Positions 1-10,176 are shown, numbered from the stretch's first letter. The stretch is DNA of 64,000 bases from Roseiarcus sp963781895 (GCA_963781895.1 CAWAIM010000036.1:62001-126000); one strand, 5' to 3'. Numbers and translations are program-made. Notes: generated from the sequence alone by a model not told the origin.

Positions 1-92
1 TAGGGCGAACCGCCCAGCAACGCGTCGTAGGCGTTCGCCTTGTCCGAATCGGGGATGAGGTCGATCAGCGCCTCGCCTGAAATCAGGATCAT
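1..92 (-). CDS. PfkB-family sugar kinase, N-terminal 30 residues only (gene runs off the window)
   Basis: The first 92 bases read on the minus strand give a protein that begins MILISGEALIDLIP and continues to a GGSP motif before leaving the window. The GEALIDLIP opening and the GGSP sugar-contact motif are typical of the PfkB/ribokinase fold (fructokinase, 2-keto-3-deoxygluconate kinase). A purine-rich ribosome site lies about nine bases before the ATG. The gene is 37 bases downstream of the aldehyde dehydrogenase on the same strand, so it is probably the third gene of that operon. A role phosphorylating a sugar or 2-keto-3-deoxy sugar acid fits the context; the substrate cannot be told from 30 residues. 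Confidence 0.75.
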   Translation of the reverse strand, partial: MILISGEALIDLIPDSDKANAYDALLGGSP

Positions 93-129
93 GGTCTTTG
101 CCACCCCCTCAGCCGCCACGCTCTCGTTT

Positions 130-1569
130 TCATGCGAGCGTGTAAGCCGTCTTCACAGTCGTGTAGAATTCCGCAGCATAGCGCCCCTGCTCACGTGATC
201 CCAGGCTCGAGCCTTTGCGACCGCCGAACGGCGCATGGTAATCGATGCCCGCCGTCGGCAGGTTGACCATGGCCATGCCCGCCTCAACATTGCGTTTGAA
301 GTGCGCGGCTCGCTTGAGGCTCGTCGTGCAAATGCCGGCGCAGAGGCCGAATTCGGTGTCGTTGGCGATCGTCAGCGCATGGTCGTAATCGCGCGCCGGG
401 ATCATCGCCGACACGGGGCCGAAGATTTCCTCGCGCGCTATGCGCATTGCATTGTCGGCGTCGAGGAACAAGGCCGGCGCCATGAAGAAGCCGGGCGTCG
501 CTCGATTGAGCCGCTCCCCACCCAGCGCCAGCTTCGCGCCCTCGCTCTGGCCGATCTCGACGTAGGAAAGGTCCTGGTCCAGCTGTGTCGCGTCGACCAC
601 CGGCCCAATATGCACGCCCGGTTTGAGCGCGTCATCGACGACCAGCGCGCGCATACGCTCAGTCAGCGCGTCGGCGAAGCGCTTGTAGATCGTCTCTTCG
701 ACAATGAGGCGCGACGAGGCCGTGCAGCGCTGCCCGGTCGAGAAATAGGCGCCGTTGAGCGCGCACTCGACGGCATTGGGGAGATCGGCGTCGGCAAGCA
801 CGACGAGCGGATTTTTGCCGCCCATTTCGAGCTGGAACTTCCGCATCGCGCCGGCGCAGGCGGCGGCGACGCGCCGGCCTGTCGCGACAGACCCGGTGAA
901 GGTGATCGCGTCGACCTGCTTATGATCGAGTATCGCCTGGCCGACCACCGAGCCCCGCCCCATGACGAGATTGAACACGCCTTTGGGAACGCCGGCGCGC
1001 ACGATGATTTCGGCGAGCGCATGCGCCGAGCCTGGCACTAGGTCGGCAGGTTTGAAAACGACCGCGTTGCCGTAAGCCAAGGCCGGCGCGATCTTCCAGG
1101 CAGGAATAGCGATCGGAAAATTCCAGGGCGAGATGACGCCGATGACTCCGACCGGTTCGCGCGTCGCCTCGATGTCGACATTGGCGCGAACAGACGCGAA
1201 CTTCTCGCCGGGAATTCTCAACGCCTCGCCGGCGAAGAAATCAAAAATCTGACCGGCTCGGCCGGCCTCATAAGTCGCTTCCTGCAGAGTCTTGCCCTCT
1301 TCGCGCGCGAGAAGACGCCCCAGCTCGTCGCGCCGGGCGAGGATCTCCGTCGAGGCGCGCAGCAGAATGTCGTGGCGCTCCTGCGGCGTCGTTCGCGCCC
1401 AGGCGGGGAAAGCGGCGTGCGCGGCTTGGATTGCGGCGTCGGTCTGGGCGGCGTCTGCCTGGGCGTATTCGCCCACGACGTCATCTGTGTCCGACGGGTT
1501 GATGTTTCGCGAGACGCTGGCGCCGTCAATCCACTCGCCCGCGATATGGTTCTTATGCACCGCGCTCAT
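130..1569 (-). CDS. NAD(P)-dependent aldehyde dehydrogenase, probable 2-oxoglutarate semialdehyde dehydrogenase
   Basis: This 479-residue protein has the full aldehyde dehydrogenase architecture. The cofactor-binding SPWNFP motif is near residue 150, the general-base glutamate is in LEMGGKNP near 248, and the catalytic cysteine is in GQRCTAS at about 282. Length matches the family. I chose ATG at 1569 because a GGTGAGG ribosome site sits five bases upstream; a GTG three codons earlier (1578) overlaps that site. The gene follows the XylX-type dehydratase by 44 bases on the same strand. In the non-phosphorylating pentose pathway that dehydratase makes 2-oxoglutarate semialdehyde, which this enzyme family oxidises to 2-oxoglutarate. 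The family is certain; the substrate is inferred from the neighbour. Confidence 0.88.
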   Translation of the reverse strand: MSAVHKNHIAGEWIDGASVSRNINPSDTDDVVGEYAQADAAQTDAAIQAAHAAFPAWARTTPQERHDILLRASTEILARRDELGRLLAREEGKTLQEATYEAGRAGQIFDFFAGEALRIPGEKFASVRANVDIEATREPVGVIGVISPWNFPIAIPAWKIAPALAYGNAVVFKPADLVPGSAHALAEIIVRAGVPKGVFNLVMGRGSVVGQAILDHKQVDAITFTGSVATGRRVAAACAGAMRKFQLEMGGKNPLVVLADADLPNAVECALNGAYFSTGQRCTASSRLIVEETIYKRFADALTERMRALVVDDALKPGVHIGPVVDATQLDQDLSYVEIGQSEGAKLALGGERLNRATPGFFMAPALFLDADNAMRIAREEIFGPVSAMIPARDYDHALTIANDTEFGLCAGICTTSLKRAAHFKRNVEAGMAMVNLPTAGIDYHAPFGGRKGSSLGSREQGRYAAEFYTTVKTAYTLA

Positions 1570-1613
1570 TCGCCTCACCGATCTCTAAAGCCAACATTGT
1601 CCGCCATGCGCAT

Positions 1614-2792
1614 TCAAAGCAACCCCCGTCGCGCAAGATTGCGCATCAACGCGCCGGCCCCGAAGGTCCAGCGCTCGCATTCCTCGCACGGACGCATCCG
1701 ATTGACGAGCCGGCCCAGCTTCTCGGCCCCGATGGTGACGATGTCTCCCGACTTGTGGGTGAAGCCCATGCCGGGCTCGCCTCGATCGGCGACAGGCGCA
1801 AACATCGTGCCGAGCAGCAGGACCAGCCCGTCGGGATAGGCATGGCTCGGCCCCAACGTTTGCGCCACGAGATCAGCGGGATCGCGGCTAATTCTGGCCA
1901 TAGATGAGCCGCCCTCGAGAACAAATCCGTCCTCCCCCTCGACTCTCAGCGAGACAGTCGCCGCGCGCACGTCGTCGAGCGAAAAGGTCGCGTCAAAGAA
2001 GCGCAGGAAGGGTCCGAGCGCGCAGCTCGCGTTCTGGTCTTTCGCCTTGCCCAGCAGCAGCGCCGAACGCCCCTCGAAATCACGCAGATTGATGTCGTTG
2101 GCGAGAGTCGCGCCGATTATTCTTCCGCTCGACGCGACAGCGAGAGCGATCTCCGGTTCGGGATTATTCCAGCGCGATGCGCTGTGGAAACCGGCGTCGG
2201 CGCCACAGCCGACCGCCGACATCGGCTGGCTCTTGGTAAAGACTTCCGCGTCCGGGCCGATGCCGACTTCAAGATATTGCGACCAGGCGCCGGCCTCGAT
2301 CAGCGCTTCCTTGAGCCGCATCGCGGCCGGCGAGCCCGGCCGCACGTCGCTCAGTTCCCCGCCGAGCAGGGTTGCAATCGCATCTCTTGCCTTCGCGGCG
2401 CCCTCGCGGCGTCCGCGCGCGCGCTCCTCGATGACACGCTCCAGCAACGACTGCGCGAATGTGACGCCTGCCGCCTTGATTGCCTGCAGGTCGATCGGCG
2501 CAAGCAAGTGCGGATGGTCACTAATACTGGCGTCGGGTGGGCGGCGAGCGAGAATGTCCGCCAAGGCTCCGATCCGTGGGCCTTGCGCCGCACGCAGAGC
2601 TTCGGCCGGCGCCGACGATTCGCACAGATCCCGCATGGTCGGATGGTGGGCGCTAATGTCGAAGACGCCGTCGCTCCTGACTGCGACGATGGATGGTCCC
2701 TCGACGTCAGGGCGCCAAACGCGCGCCGCCAGCGCTCCCGCAAAACCGTCATCCGGCAGGGTCGCCTCCACGCTCATGACAGGCAACCTCAT
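1614..2792 (-). CDS. FAH-family 2-keto-3-deoxy-pentonate dehydratase, XylX-like
   Basis: The 392-residue product belongs to the fumarylacetoacetate hydrolase fold and closely resembles, from memory, Caulobacter XylX along its whole length. Shared features include APIDLQ.IKAAGVTFA, SQYLEVGIGPDAE, the metal-site motif NNPEPE near the middle, NDINLRDFEGRSALLL and the C-terminal WTFGAGALMRNLARRGLL. XylX-type enzymes dehydrate 2-keto-3-deoxy-xylonate or arabinonate to 2-oxoglutarate semialdehyde. ATG 2792 was chosen over the upstream 2813 because GGAGGTG lies three bases before it. First gene of a minus-strand operon with the semialdehyde dehydrogenase and PfkB kinase, divergent from the GntR regulator. 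Which pentonate isomer it uses is not visible. Confidence 0.85.
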   Translation of the reverse strand: MRLPVMSVEATLPDDGFAGALAARVWRPDVEGPSIVAVRSDGVFDISAHHPTMRDLCESSAPAEALRAAQGPRIGALADILARRPPDASISDHPHLLAPIDLQAIKAAGVTFAQSLLERVIEERARGRREGAAKARDAIATLLGGELSDVRPGSPAAMRLKEALIEAGAWSQYLEVGIGPDAEVFTKSQPMSAVGCGADAGFHSASRWNNPEPEIALAVASSGRIIGATLANDINLRDFEGRSALLLGKAKDQNASCALGPFLRFFDATFSLDDVRAATVSLRVEGEDGFVLEGGSSMARISRDPADLVAQTLGPSHAYPDGLVLLLGTMFAPVADRGEPGMGFTHKSGDIVTIGAEKLGRLVNRMRPCEECERWTFGAGALMRNLARRGLL

Positions 2793-2850
2793 AACACCTC
2801 CGCAATACGGCATTAGAAGGATTGACGGAGCCGCGCCGCCTCTCTAGCGT

Positions 2851-2862
2851 CTAACATGTTAG
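2851..2862. promoter_or_regulatory. Palindromic operator candidate CTAACATGTTAG
   Basis: A perfect 12-base palindrome lies in the divergent gap between the XylX-type dehydratase (start 2792) and the GntR regulator (start 2918), roughly 55-60 bases from each start. It is flanked by AGCG and CGCT, which extend the symmetry with one base of offset. FadR-type GntR proteins usually bind short palindromes in such gaps, so it is the best operator candidate for the adjacent regulator. A near-identical palindrome occurs at 35761-35772. Confidence 0.5.
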
Positions 2863-2917
2863 CGCTTAGGTAAGGAAGGGCGAAGCGAGTCGCTTCGCCG
2901 GAGATGCAGGCAAGGCA

Positions 2918-3586
2918 TTGGCGAAGAGCGCCCATTCAAAAGCGGATGCCGTCTACCGCGAACTGAAGGAAGCAATTCTGTCCGGAGCGCTCGAACCCGG
3001 CTGTTTAATCGACAAGGCAGGATTGTGCGAAAGGCTGGGCGTCTCGCGATTTCCCGTTTCCGCGGCCGTAAGCCGTCTCGCCTATGATCGGTTGGTGGAT
3101 GTCGCGCCGCAGCACGGATCGTTCGTTTCGCGAATTTCGATCAACGATGTTCGCGAAAGGCTTTTCATCCGCAGCGCGCTGGAAGGCGAGATCGCAGCCG
3201 AGGCCGCCGGCCGAATGACGCGCGCCGACAAGGAAGCGCTTGCGGCAAATCTCAAGCACGAAGCGAGCGCGGTCGAGAATGATGACAAGGCGTCGTTCTA
3301 CGCACTCGATGTCGAGTTCCATCGGATCCTGACGCATCGCCTGGGCATGGCGCGGGCGAGCGACGTACTCGATAGTTTACGCGTTCATCTCGAACGCGCG
3401 CGGCGACTTTTGATGTCGCCGCCCGGCCGAATGAAAGAGACCTTGCGGGAGCACGCAGGAATCGTGGAGGCCGTGGAGGCCGGCGATGCGACCGCCGCGC
3501 GCGAGGCGATGAAGCTTCATCTCAGCGCAACCGGGGCCTTGCTGGAGACTGTCGCTCGAGAGCGGCCAGGATTGTTTTCGCCGTAG
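2918..3586 (+). CDS. GntR-family transcriptional regulator (FadR/FCD type)
   Basis: 222 residues. The N-terminal winged helix contains YRELKEAILSGALEPG and the recognition region LCERLGVSRFPVSAAVSRL (residues about 10-65). The C-terminal part is a helical FCD ligand domain with the metal-binding pattern D.EFH and later HAGIVEAVEAGD. The start is a TTG at 2918 preceded by AAGG; no in-frame ATG or GTG fits better. It is transcribed divergently from the xylX-like operon and precedes the altronate/galactarate dehydratase by 30 bases. It most likely represses both transcription units until a sugar acid or its 2-keto-3-deoxy derivative binds. The effector is not known. Confidence 0.85.
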   Translation: MAKSAHSKADAVYRELKEAILSGALEPGCLIDKAGLCERLGVSRFPVSAAVSRLAYDRLVDVAPQHGSFVSRISINDVRERLFIRSALEGEIAAEAAGRMTRADKEALAANLKHEASAVENDDKASFYALDVEFHRILTHRLGMARASDVLDSLRVHLERARRLLMSPPGRMKETLREHAGIVEAVEAGDATAAREAMKLHLSATGALLETVARERPGLFSP

Positions 3587-3616
3587 CAACTGCAAACTCA
3601 AGTGGTAAACGAAGCC

Positions 3617-5137
3617 ATGACAACGCCTCGCGCTTTGCGTCTCAACCCCGCGGACAACGTGATCATCGCGGTCGACGAAATTCCTATCGGCGCAACGCCG
3701 GTGGCCGCCCTCAACGCTGGCGAGCGAATTCCTAAGGGGCACAAGATGGCGGTCGCGGCTATGGAGACCGGAGAGCCGATCCGCAAGTTCGGGCAGATTA
3801 TCGGTTTTGCGTCGCAGGCGATTTCGCCGGGCGAGTGGGTCCACGAGCACAATTGCGCGGTGAAAGAGTTCGCGCGAGACTATCATTTCGGCGAGGACGC
3901 ACGCCACGAAACCATCGCGGCTCTAGAGGATCAGCCAGTTTTTCAGGGGTTTCGGAGGCAGAACGGCAAAGTCGGAACACGCAACTATCTCGCCATTCTG
4001 ACATCGGTGAATTGTTCGGCGACGGTGGCGCGGCTAATCGCGCGCGAGGTCGAACGGTCGGGCATCTTGACCGACTATCCCCAGATCGACGGCGTCATTG
4101 CGCTGGTCCATGGGACGGGCTGCGGCATCGCGTCCAGGGGCGAGGGGTTTGAAGCGCTGATGCGAACGCAATGGGGTTACGCCGGCAATCCGAATATCGG
4201 CGCAGTGTTGATGGTCGGTCTCGGCTGTGAAGTGTTCCAGATCGGCCGCATGAAGGAGGAGTACGGGATCGTCGAGGGGGACACCTTCCAAAGCCTGACG
4301 ATCCAGGCGACCGGGGGCACGCGAAAGACGATCGACGCCGGCATGGCGCGCGTCCGCGCTATGCTGCCGCTGCTCGACAGCGCGCGCCGCGAGCCTGCGC
4401 CAGCGAGCGCATTGACGCTTGCGCTGCAATGCGGCGGTTCTGACGGCTATTCAGGAATTACGGCCAATCCGGCGCTTGGAGCCGCGGCTGACATTTTGGT
4501 GCGCAATGGGGGAACAGCCATTCTTTCGGAAACGCCCGAGATTTATGGCGCCGAGCATTTGCTGACGCGCCGCGCCGCAACGCCTGCGATCGGACGCAAG
4601 CTCGTTGAACGGATCCGGTGGTGGGAGGACTATTGCGCGCGCAACGGGGGAGAAATGAACAACAATCCGTCGCCTGGAAATAAGGCCGGCGGCCTAACGA
4701 CCATTCTCGAAAAGTCACTCGGCGCGGCGGCGAAAGGCGGCACCACCCCGCTCAACGAAGTGTATCAATATGCCGAACCCGTGACAGCGAAGGGCTTCGT
4801 GTTCATGGATACGCCGGGCTACGATCCCGTGTCGGCGACGGGACAAGTGGCAGGCGGCGCCAACATTCTCGCCTTCACGACCGGTCGCGGCTCGGCCTAC
4901 GGTTGTAAGCCGACGCCCTCGATCAAGCTTGCGACAAACAGTGACGTCTACCGCAGGATGATCGAGGATATGGATATCAATTGCGGTGACGTGCTCGACG
5001 GCGTCTCGATCGCTGAAAAGGGCAAGGAGATCTTCGACAAGATTCTCGCGGTGGCGTCGGGCTCGCGGACCAAATCCGAGGTTCTGGGTTATGGCGAAGC
5101 CGAATTCACGCCCTGGCAAATCGGAGCGACGATGTGA
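3617..5137 (+). CDS. UxaA/GarD-family altronate or galactarate dehydratase
   Basis: 506 residues with an N-terminal SAF domain (about residues 10-90, containing IPKGHKMA) followed by the two-part dehydratase region. Recognisable stretches are NGKVGTRNYLAILTSVNCS, VHGTGCGIA, NPNIGAVLMVGLGCE, QCGGSDGYSGITANPALG and the C-terminal MDTPGYDPVSATGQVAGGAN. These are conserved in UxaA (altronate) and GarD (galactarate) iron-dependent dehydratases, and the length agrees. ATG 3617 is preferred to the upstream GTG 3602. The stop overlaps the start of the next gene. With the FAH-family proteins around it, it supplies the keto-deoxy sugar acid for the pathway. Altronate and galactarate cannot be separated by eye. 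Confidence 0.85.
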   Translation: MTTPRALRLNPADNVIIAVDEIPIGATPVAALNAGERIPKGHKMAVAAMETGEPIRKFGQIIGFASQAISPGEWVHEHNCAVKEFARDYHFGEDARHETIAALEDQPVFQGFRRQNGKVGTRNYLAILTSVNCSATVARLIAREVERSGILTDYPQIDGVIALVHGTGCGIASRGEGFEALMRTQWGYAGNPNIGAVLMVGLGCEVFQIGRMKEEYGIVEGDTFQSLTIQATGGTRKTIDAGMARVRAMLPLLDSARREPAPASALTLALQCGGSDGYSGITANPALGAAADILVRNGGTAILSETPEIYGAEHLLTRRAATPAIGRKLVERIRWWEDYCARNGGEMNNNPSPGNKAGGLTTILEKSLGAAAKGGTTPLNEVYQYAEPVTAKGFVFMDTPGYDPVSATGQVAGGANILAFTTGRGSAYGCKPTPSIKLATNSDVYRRMIEDMDINCGDVLDGVSIAEKGKEIFDKILAVASGSRTKSEVLGYGEAEFTPWQIGATM

Positions 5138-5823
5138 CGAGCCGCTCGGCGCTCCTTTTCGATCTCGACGGCACCCTCGTCGACAGCGACGCCAAACATC
5201 TGGCCGCTTTTCAAAGGGTATTCGCGCCGCACGGAATTTCGGTGGACCGGACCACCTATGAGCGAGACATCCACGGGGCGCCGAACGAACTGATCGGGAA
5301 AGTGTTTCTCTCCCACCTGTCGCCAGAGCGGCGGAGCGCGATTCTGGCCGAGAAGGAGGCGGTATATCGCTCGGACCTCGGCGATATTGAGCCGATCGCC
5401 GGCGCCGTCGCGCTGCTCGATTTCGCCGACCGACGCGGATTGAAGCGCGCCGTCGTCACCAACGCGCCGCGGGCCAACGCCGAGACGGTGCTCTCGGCGC
5501 TCGGTCTAGAAGCGCGCCTGCCGATCGTCGTCACTGGGTCGGAGTTGTCGCGCGCGAAGCCAGATCCGTTGCCCTATCTTAAGGGTCTGCAATTTACGGG
5601 GGCGCTCGCGGCATATTCCGTCGCTTTCGAGGATTCGCCGTCCGGAGTGCGCGCCGCGGCCGCCGCGGGCCTCGCTGTCGTCGGCTTGACGACGACGCTG
5701 CACGAAGCTGCACTGATCGAAGCGGGCGCGACCTTTGCGGCAAATGATTTTGCCGATCCTCGCATCTTCGCGCTGATCGAGGCCCGCATCCGCGTGAGCC
5801 GCAACGAGAGAGCTCGCGCATGA
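5134..5823 (+). CDS. HAD-superfamily sugar-phosphate phosphatase
   Basis: 229 residues with all four HAD motifs: I, FDLDGTLVDSD at residues 7-17; II, VVTNAP near 108; III, the lysine in SRAKPDP near 138; IV, FEDSPSG near 165. The cap between motifs I and II is the small helical type of the beta-phosphoglucomutase/phosphoglycolate phosphatase group. The GTG start overlaps the TGA of the dehydratase (shared GTGA), so the two are translationally coupled. The last codons overlap the next gene in the same manner. It probably removes phosphate from a sugar or sugar-acid intermediate, or repairs a side product; the substrate is unknown. Confidence 0.82.
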   Translation: MTSRSALLFDLDGTLVDSDAKHLAAFQRVFAPHGISVDRTTYERDIHGAPNELIGKVFLSHLSPERRSAILAEKEAVYRSDLGDIEPIAGAVALLDFADRRGLKRAVVTNAPRANAETVLSALGLEARLPIVVTGSELSRAKPDPLPYLKGLQFTGALAAYSVAFEDSPSGVRAAAAAGLAVVGLTTTLHEAALIEAGATFAANDFADPRIFALIEARIRVSRNERARA

Positions 5824-6806
5824 GGCTGGCGCAATTCGTCGACGAGAACGGCAAGCGGGCGATAGCGGTGACGGCGCGCGGCGAGAGCCGATTGGTCAAG
5901 GGCGCGCGCACGACGCTCGATCTCGCGCGCCAAGCCATCGAGTCGGGCGCCACCTTGCGCAAGCTGATAGCGGATCGAGGGGTCGGCAAACCAGTCGATC
6001 TCCTCCGCGCGCTCAAGGAACGACGAGTGCTGCCGCCGATCGATCATAAAGACCCCGCACACGTCTTTGTCACCGGGACAGGTCTCACGCATCTAGGCTC
6101 GGCGGAAGGGCGCGATCAGATGCACAAGGATCTCTCCGATCTCTCCACGCTCACCGACTCGATGCGGATGTTCAAGCTTGGCCTTGAGGGGGGCAAACCG
6201 GGGAAGGGAGAGACCGGCGTGCAGCCGGAGTGGTTCTACAAGGGCGATGGTTCGACAATCGCCGCGCCAGAAAGCGATCTGCCGAGCCCGGCCTTCGCGC
6301 TGGACGGAGGAGAGGAGCCTGAGATCGTTGGGGTCTATTTGATCGATGGAAGCGGTGCGCCGGTCCGCGTAGGATTCGCGCTTGGCAATGAATTTTCTGA
6401 TCACGTGACCGAACGGCAGAACTATCTATGGCTCGCGCACTCCAAGCTGCGCCCCTCGAGCCTCGGCCCCGAACTGCTGGTTGGCGATCTTCCGGTCGAC
6501 GTTCACGGCGTCACACGAATTCGCCGCGGCAGGGATGTGATCTGGGAGAGACCGTTTCTGTCTGGCGAGCAGAACATGGCCCATTCGATCGCCAATCTCG
6601 AGGCGCATCACTTCAAGTACGCTCTGTTTCGGCGGCCCGGCGACGTCCACGTGCATTTCTTCGGAACCGCGACCTTGTCGTTTAGCGAAGGCGTGCAGAC
6701 ACAGAAAGGCGACGTTTTCGAAATCCTGTCCGAGCCGTTTGGCCTGCCGCTGCGCAATCGCCTCGGGGCCGAGGCGAAGGTGAAGACGAAGGTGCGGGCG
6801 CTCTAA
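5820..6806 (+). CDS. AraD1/GguC-family FAH-fold protein (sugar-acid dehydratase-like)
   Basis: 328 residues of the fumarylacetoacetate hydrolase fold, with the metal-binding GGEEPEIVGVY and GNEFSDHVTERQN region in the second half and the C-terminal VHVHFFGTATLSFSEG. It resembles the AraD1/GguC proteins of rhizobia, linked to 2-keto-3-deoxy-L-arabonate dehydration. It begins four bases inside the HAD phosphatase stop (ATGA) and is the last gene of the plus-strand operon. It is only distantly similar to the XylX-like dehydratase on the other side of the regulator, so the locus has two different FAH-type enzymes and may handle two stereoisomeric substrates. The activity is inferred from family and context. 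Confidence 0.8.
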   Translation: MRLAQFVDENGKRAIAVTARGESRLVKGARTTLDLARQAIESGATLRKLIADRGVGKPVDLLRALKERRVLPPIDHKDPAHVFVTGTGLTHLGSAEGRDQMHKDLSDLSTLTDSMRMFKLGLEGGKPGKGETGVQPEWFYKGDGSTIAAPESDLPSPAFALDGGEEPEIVGVYLIDGSGAPVRVGFALGNEFSDHVTERQNYLWLAHSKLRPSSLGPELLVGDLPVDVHGVTRIRRGRDVIWERPFLSGEQNMAHSIANLEAHHFKYALFRRPGDVHVHFFGTATLSFSEGVQTQKGDVFEILSEPFGLPLRNRLGAEAKVKTKVRAL

Positions 6807-6886
6807 GCGAGAGCAAAGCGGAGCCGTCGCCGGGCGGCGATGACTCGTCTTGACCGGCGCCACGACGCGGGCTGGGTCGCCACAGT

Positions 6887-9789
6887 TCACTCTCCGACGA
6901 TGCTCGCGCGGGCGCGTTGCCACCAGCCGCTTCGCCGCGGGCGCGGCGACTCCTCAGTGAAAGGCGCGGGCTCCCGCGCGGAGGCGATCGGCACGAGTGA
7001 CGGCTCGGGCGATGCCAGATTGACTCGCGCAGGGTCCGCCGGCGCGGTCTCGACCGGGGAGGGCTGCGGGGGAACGCTGATCGGCTCCTCCGCAATCGCC
7101 ATCGGGTGTGTCGCCGCTATTCTGCTCGTCGGCCTGAGACCCTACGTGGGCCACGGCGAAGGGTGTAGGCGCCGTCTCCGTCTCGCCGCTGACCTTCGCC
7201 TCATTGACGCCTTCGTCATCCGTTCGCGGGGAGAACCGGTTTCGCCCGCCGCGGGAGCGCCTCGACCGTCGGTTTCGCTCGCCCTCCTTTCCCGGACCCT
7301 TTCTGTCAAATGCATCTGCATTCCCGTTCGGCGCCGCGAGGTCGCCAACGATTTCGGCCACAACCGCCAGTCCGTCGTCGGTAGGCTGTGGCGCGTCTGG
7401 CGAGATGCCTTCGCTGAACGCGCGTTCGCCTCCGCGCCGTCGTCGTCGACGGCGGCGGCGGCGGACGTCGTTCTCTTCCGACGATCCCGCGCCCTCGCGG
7501 TCGCCCTGTCCGTCTTGGAGATCCTCATCCTCGCCGCGTCCCTCGCTCGGGTCCGCGACATCCTCCTCAATCGGCGCCGGCTCTTCAACCATCGTCTCGA
7601 TGTCGTCCGCCAGCGGCCCTGCCGTCTCGCTTTCGCCCTTGACGCCCGTCGCCAATTCGCCTCGCTCGATCGCGTGGTAATTCGCGCCGGTCAGGGTGTC
7701 GTCGGCCTCGATGACGATCGCAGCCCCAAATCGGCGTTCGAGATCGCGCAGATTGGCGCGCTTGTGATTGAGTATATAGAGCGCGACCGGTGTGCGCGTC
7801 CGCATGACGATATCGTGCGTCGAACTCTTTATCAGCGCATCCTCGAGCAAGCGCAGCACATGCAGCGCGATTGACGCGGTCGAGCGCACGACTCCCGCAC
7901 CCTGGCAATGAGCGCACATGACAGTTGAGCCTTCCAGGACGCCGGTGCGGATACGTTGGCGCGACATTTCGAGCAGGCCAAAATGCGAAATACGGCCGAC
8001 CTGGATGCGCGCGCGGTCGTTCTTCAACGCGTCCTTGATTCTCCGCTCGACAGCGCGATTGTTGCGTGACTCCTCCATATCGATGAAATCGACGACGATA
8101 AGTCCGGCAAGGTCCCGCAACCGCAGCTGCCGCGCAATTTCGTCGGCCGCTTCGAGATTGGTGCGCAGCGCGGTGTCTTCGATGTTGTGCTCGCGAGTCG
8201 AGCGTCCCGAGTTGACGTCGATGGCGACGAGCGCCTCGGTTTGGTTAATGACGACGTAGCCGCCCGATTTCAGCGTCACTTGGTTGGAGAACATCGCGTC
8301 AAGTTGCAATTCGACGCCGGCCTTGGCAAAGACGGGCTGCGTATCTCGATAGAGCTGCACGCTGTTGACGTGGCTCGGCATCAAGAGGCGCATGAATTGC
8401 CGAGCCTCGCGATAGCCGGCTTCCCCTGCGACGACGATTTCCTCGACCTCCTTGCTATAGAGATCGCGGATCGCCCTTTTGATCAGCGAGCCTTCCTCGT
8501 AGACAAGCGTCGGCGCGCTCGAGGAGAGCGTGGTCTCGCGCACCGTTTCCCACATCCGCAGTAGATATTCGAAGTCGCGCTTGACTTCAGCCTTGGTCCG
8601 CGAGGCGCCGGCGGTGCGCAGGATGACGCCCATGCCCTCCGGAACGTCGAGCTCTTCGGCGATACTCTTCAAACGGCTGCGATCCTGGGCGTTGGTGATT
8701 TTTCGCGAAATGCCGCCGCCGCGCGCGGTGTTGGGCATGAGCACTGAGTAGCGGCCGGCAAGCGAAAGATAGGTCGTCAACGCCGCCCCCTTGTTGCCGC
8801 GCTCCTCCTTGACGACTTGCACCAGCAGCACCTGGCGGCGTTTGATAACCTCCTGAATTTTATACTGACGGCGCAAGCGTTGCGGGCGGCGCGGAACCTC
8901 CTCCAAGGCGTCGCCGCCGATCTGCTCGACAGACTCTCCCTCGTCATCGACGAGCAGCTTGCGATTCGAAGCGACGCGTTCTTCCGAGCCGCCTTCGAGC
9001 GTCGTTACCTCATGATCGTCGTCATCGTGGGGTGCGATCGCCATTTTCGCGTTCCGCGAGCGTTTCGCGGCCGTTGCGCAATTCGTCTTGCGCGCCCTCG
9101 CTCTGCGCATCGTGCGCGGAGGTCTCAATTTCACTATCGCCGGTCGCGCCATGGTTGGACTCGGCCCCGTCGAAATCGGAACGCTCAGCAGATTCTGACG
9201 TCGCTGATTGTGAGGTGGCGGGATCGTGTGGCGTTTCGCCGCTCGATACGAAATTCTCCGGCGCGCCGCTCGCCGCATCCTGCGGAATCGCGCTTGTAAG
9301 AGTTGCGGCCTCTTCCGTCTCGCCCTCGGAGTTCGTGAAATCGGGGGCAGATTCGGCCGTGTTCCTGGCGCGGTCGCCTGGGGCCGCCAATTCCGAAATG
9401 ATCTCGCCGACGTTCGCTCGCTCCTCAACCTCGGGTTGGCGTGGGCGGCGATGGCGACGGCTTCGCCGTTCGCCGTTCGGCTCGTCGTCGTCCTCGCGCT
9501 GGGACTGCGCCTCCTCCTCGAGAAGCGCCTGGCGATCGGCAACCGGAATTTGATAATAATCCGGATGAATTTCGGAAAAAGCGAGAAAGCCGTGTCGATT
9601 GCCGCCGTAGTCAACAAAGGCGGCCTGCAACGAAGGCTCGACGCGGGTAACTTTGGCCAGGTATATGTTGCCGCGCAGCGGCCTTTTGTTTGCCGACTCG
9701 AAGTCGAACTCTTCGACGCGGTTACCTCGAAGGACCACCACCCGGGTTTCTTCTGGGTGGGAGGCGTCGATTATCATCTTGTTTGGCAT
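6887..9789 (-). CDS. rne: Ribonuclease E (split by two apparent frameshifts)
   Basis: Essential endoribonuclease that starts mRNA decay and processes rRNA and tRNA. The first frame (9789 to about 9045) begins MPNKMIIDASHPEETRVVV and holds the S1 RNA-binding region (RGNIYLAKVTRVEPSLQAAF) and an acidic insert. The second frame (about 9044 to 7110) carries the catalytic core: AIDVNSGRS and VVDFIDMEE supply the metal-binding aspartates, and MCAHCQGAG is the Zn-link. An arginine-rich tail follows. The third frame ends RRSGWWQRARASIVGE, a typical alphaproteobacterial RNase E end. One extra base in the T-run at 9044-9047 and one near 7101-7112 explain both breaks. Total length would be about 967 residues. 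Divergent from amiC. Confidence 0.88.
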
Positions 9790-9891
9790 GTATAACTCTC
9801 TCGCGGCGCGCGCGCTCCGCTATCGCAGACCGGGAAGCCCGTGCGACTGAGCCGCGCGCGACGTCTTTGCTAGTGATGGGTAAAAATCGGG

Positions 9892-10176
9892 ATGGCGGAT
9901 TTGCTGCAGCGTTTGCCGCATCGACCCGTCGAGTTGCGCAAGCCGATCTACAATCCGCTTCTGCTGCGGTCCGACGGCTACGGTCTTGAACTCGGATCAT
10001 CTTCAACCTGAACACTAAAGCACAGCTCAGCCCGTCGCCGTTCGAGCGGCACGACGAAGGCGCCGTCATCACGAATCAGGCCGCGCCGCCGGCATTCGTC
10101 CGGCTTATCGCTTCGTTGGTTTCAGCGCGCGAACCCCTTGTTCGAGCATCCGCCCGCGCACAAGGGAGGCGACTGA
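9892..10176 (+). pseudogene. Unrecognised small gene reconstructed across two frame breaks
   Basis: Between rne and amiC no single frame is long, but three short pieces read in succession like one protein of about 95 residues. It starts MADLLQRLPHRPVELRKP at 9892 and passes into another frame near 9999 (IIFNLNTKAQLSPSPFERHD). It returns to a third frame at the C-run near 10134-10137 and ends PLFEHPPAHKGGD at 10176. Third-position GC is high throughout, as expected for coding sequence here. Other genes in the window are broken by single-base indels in the same way. I do not recognise the product. The alternative is that this is non-coding rne leader sequence. Confidence 0.38.
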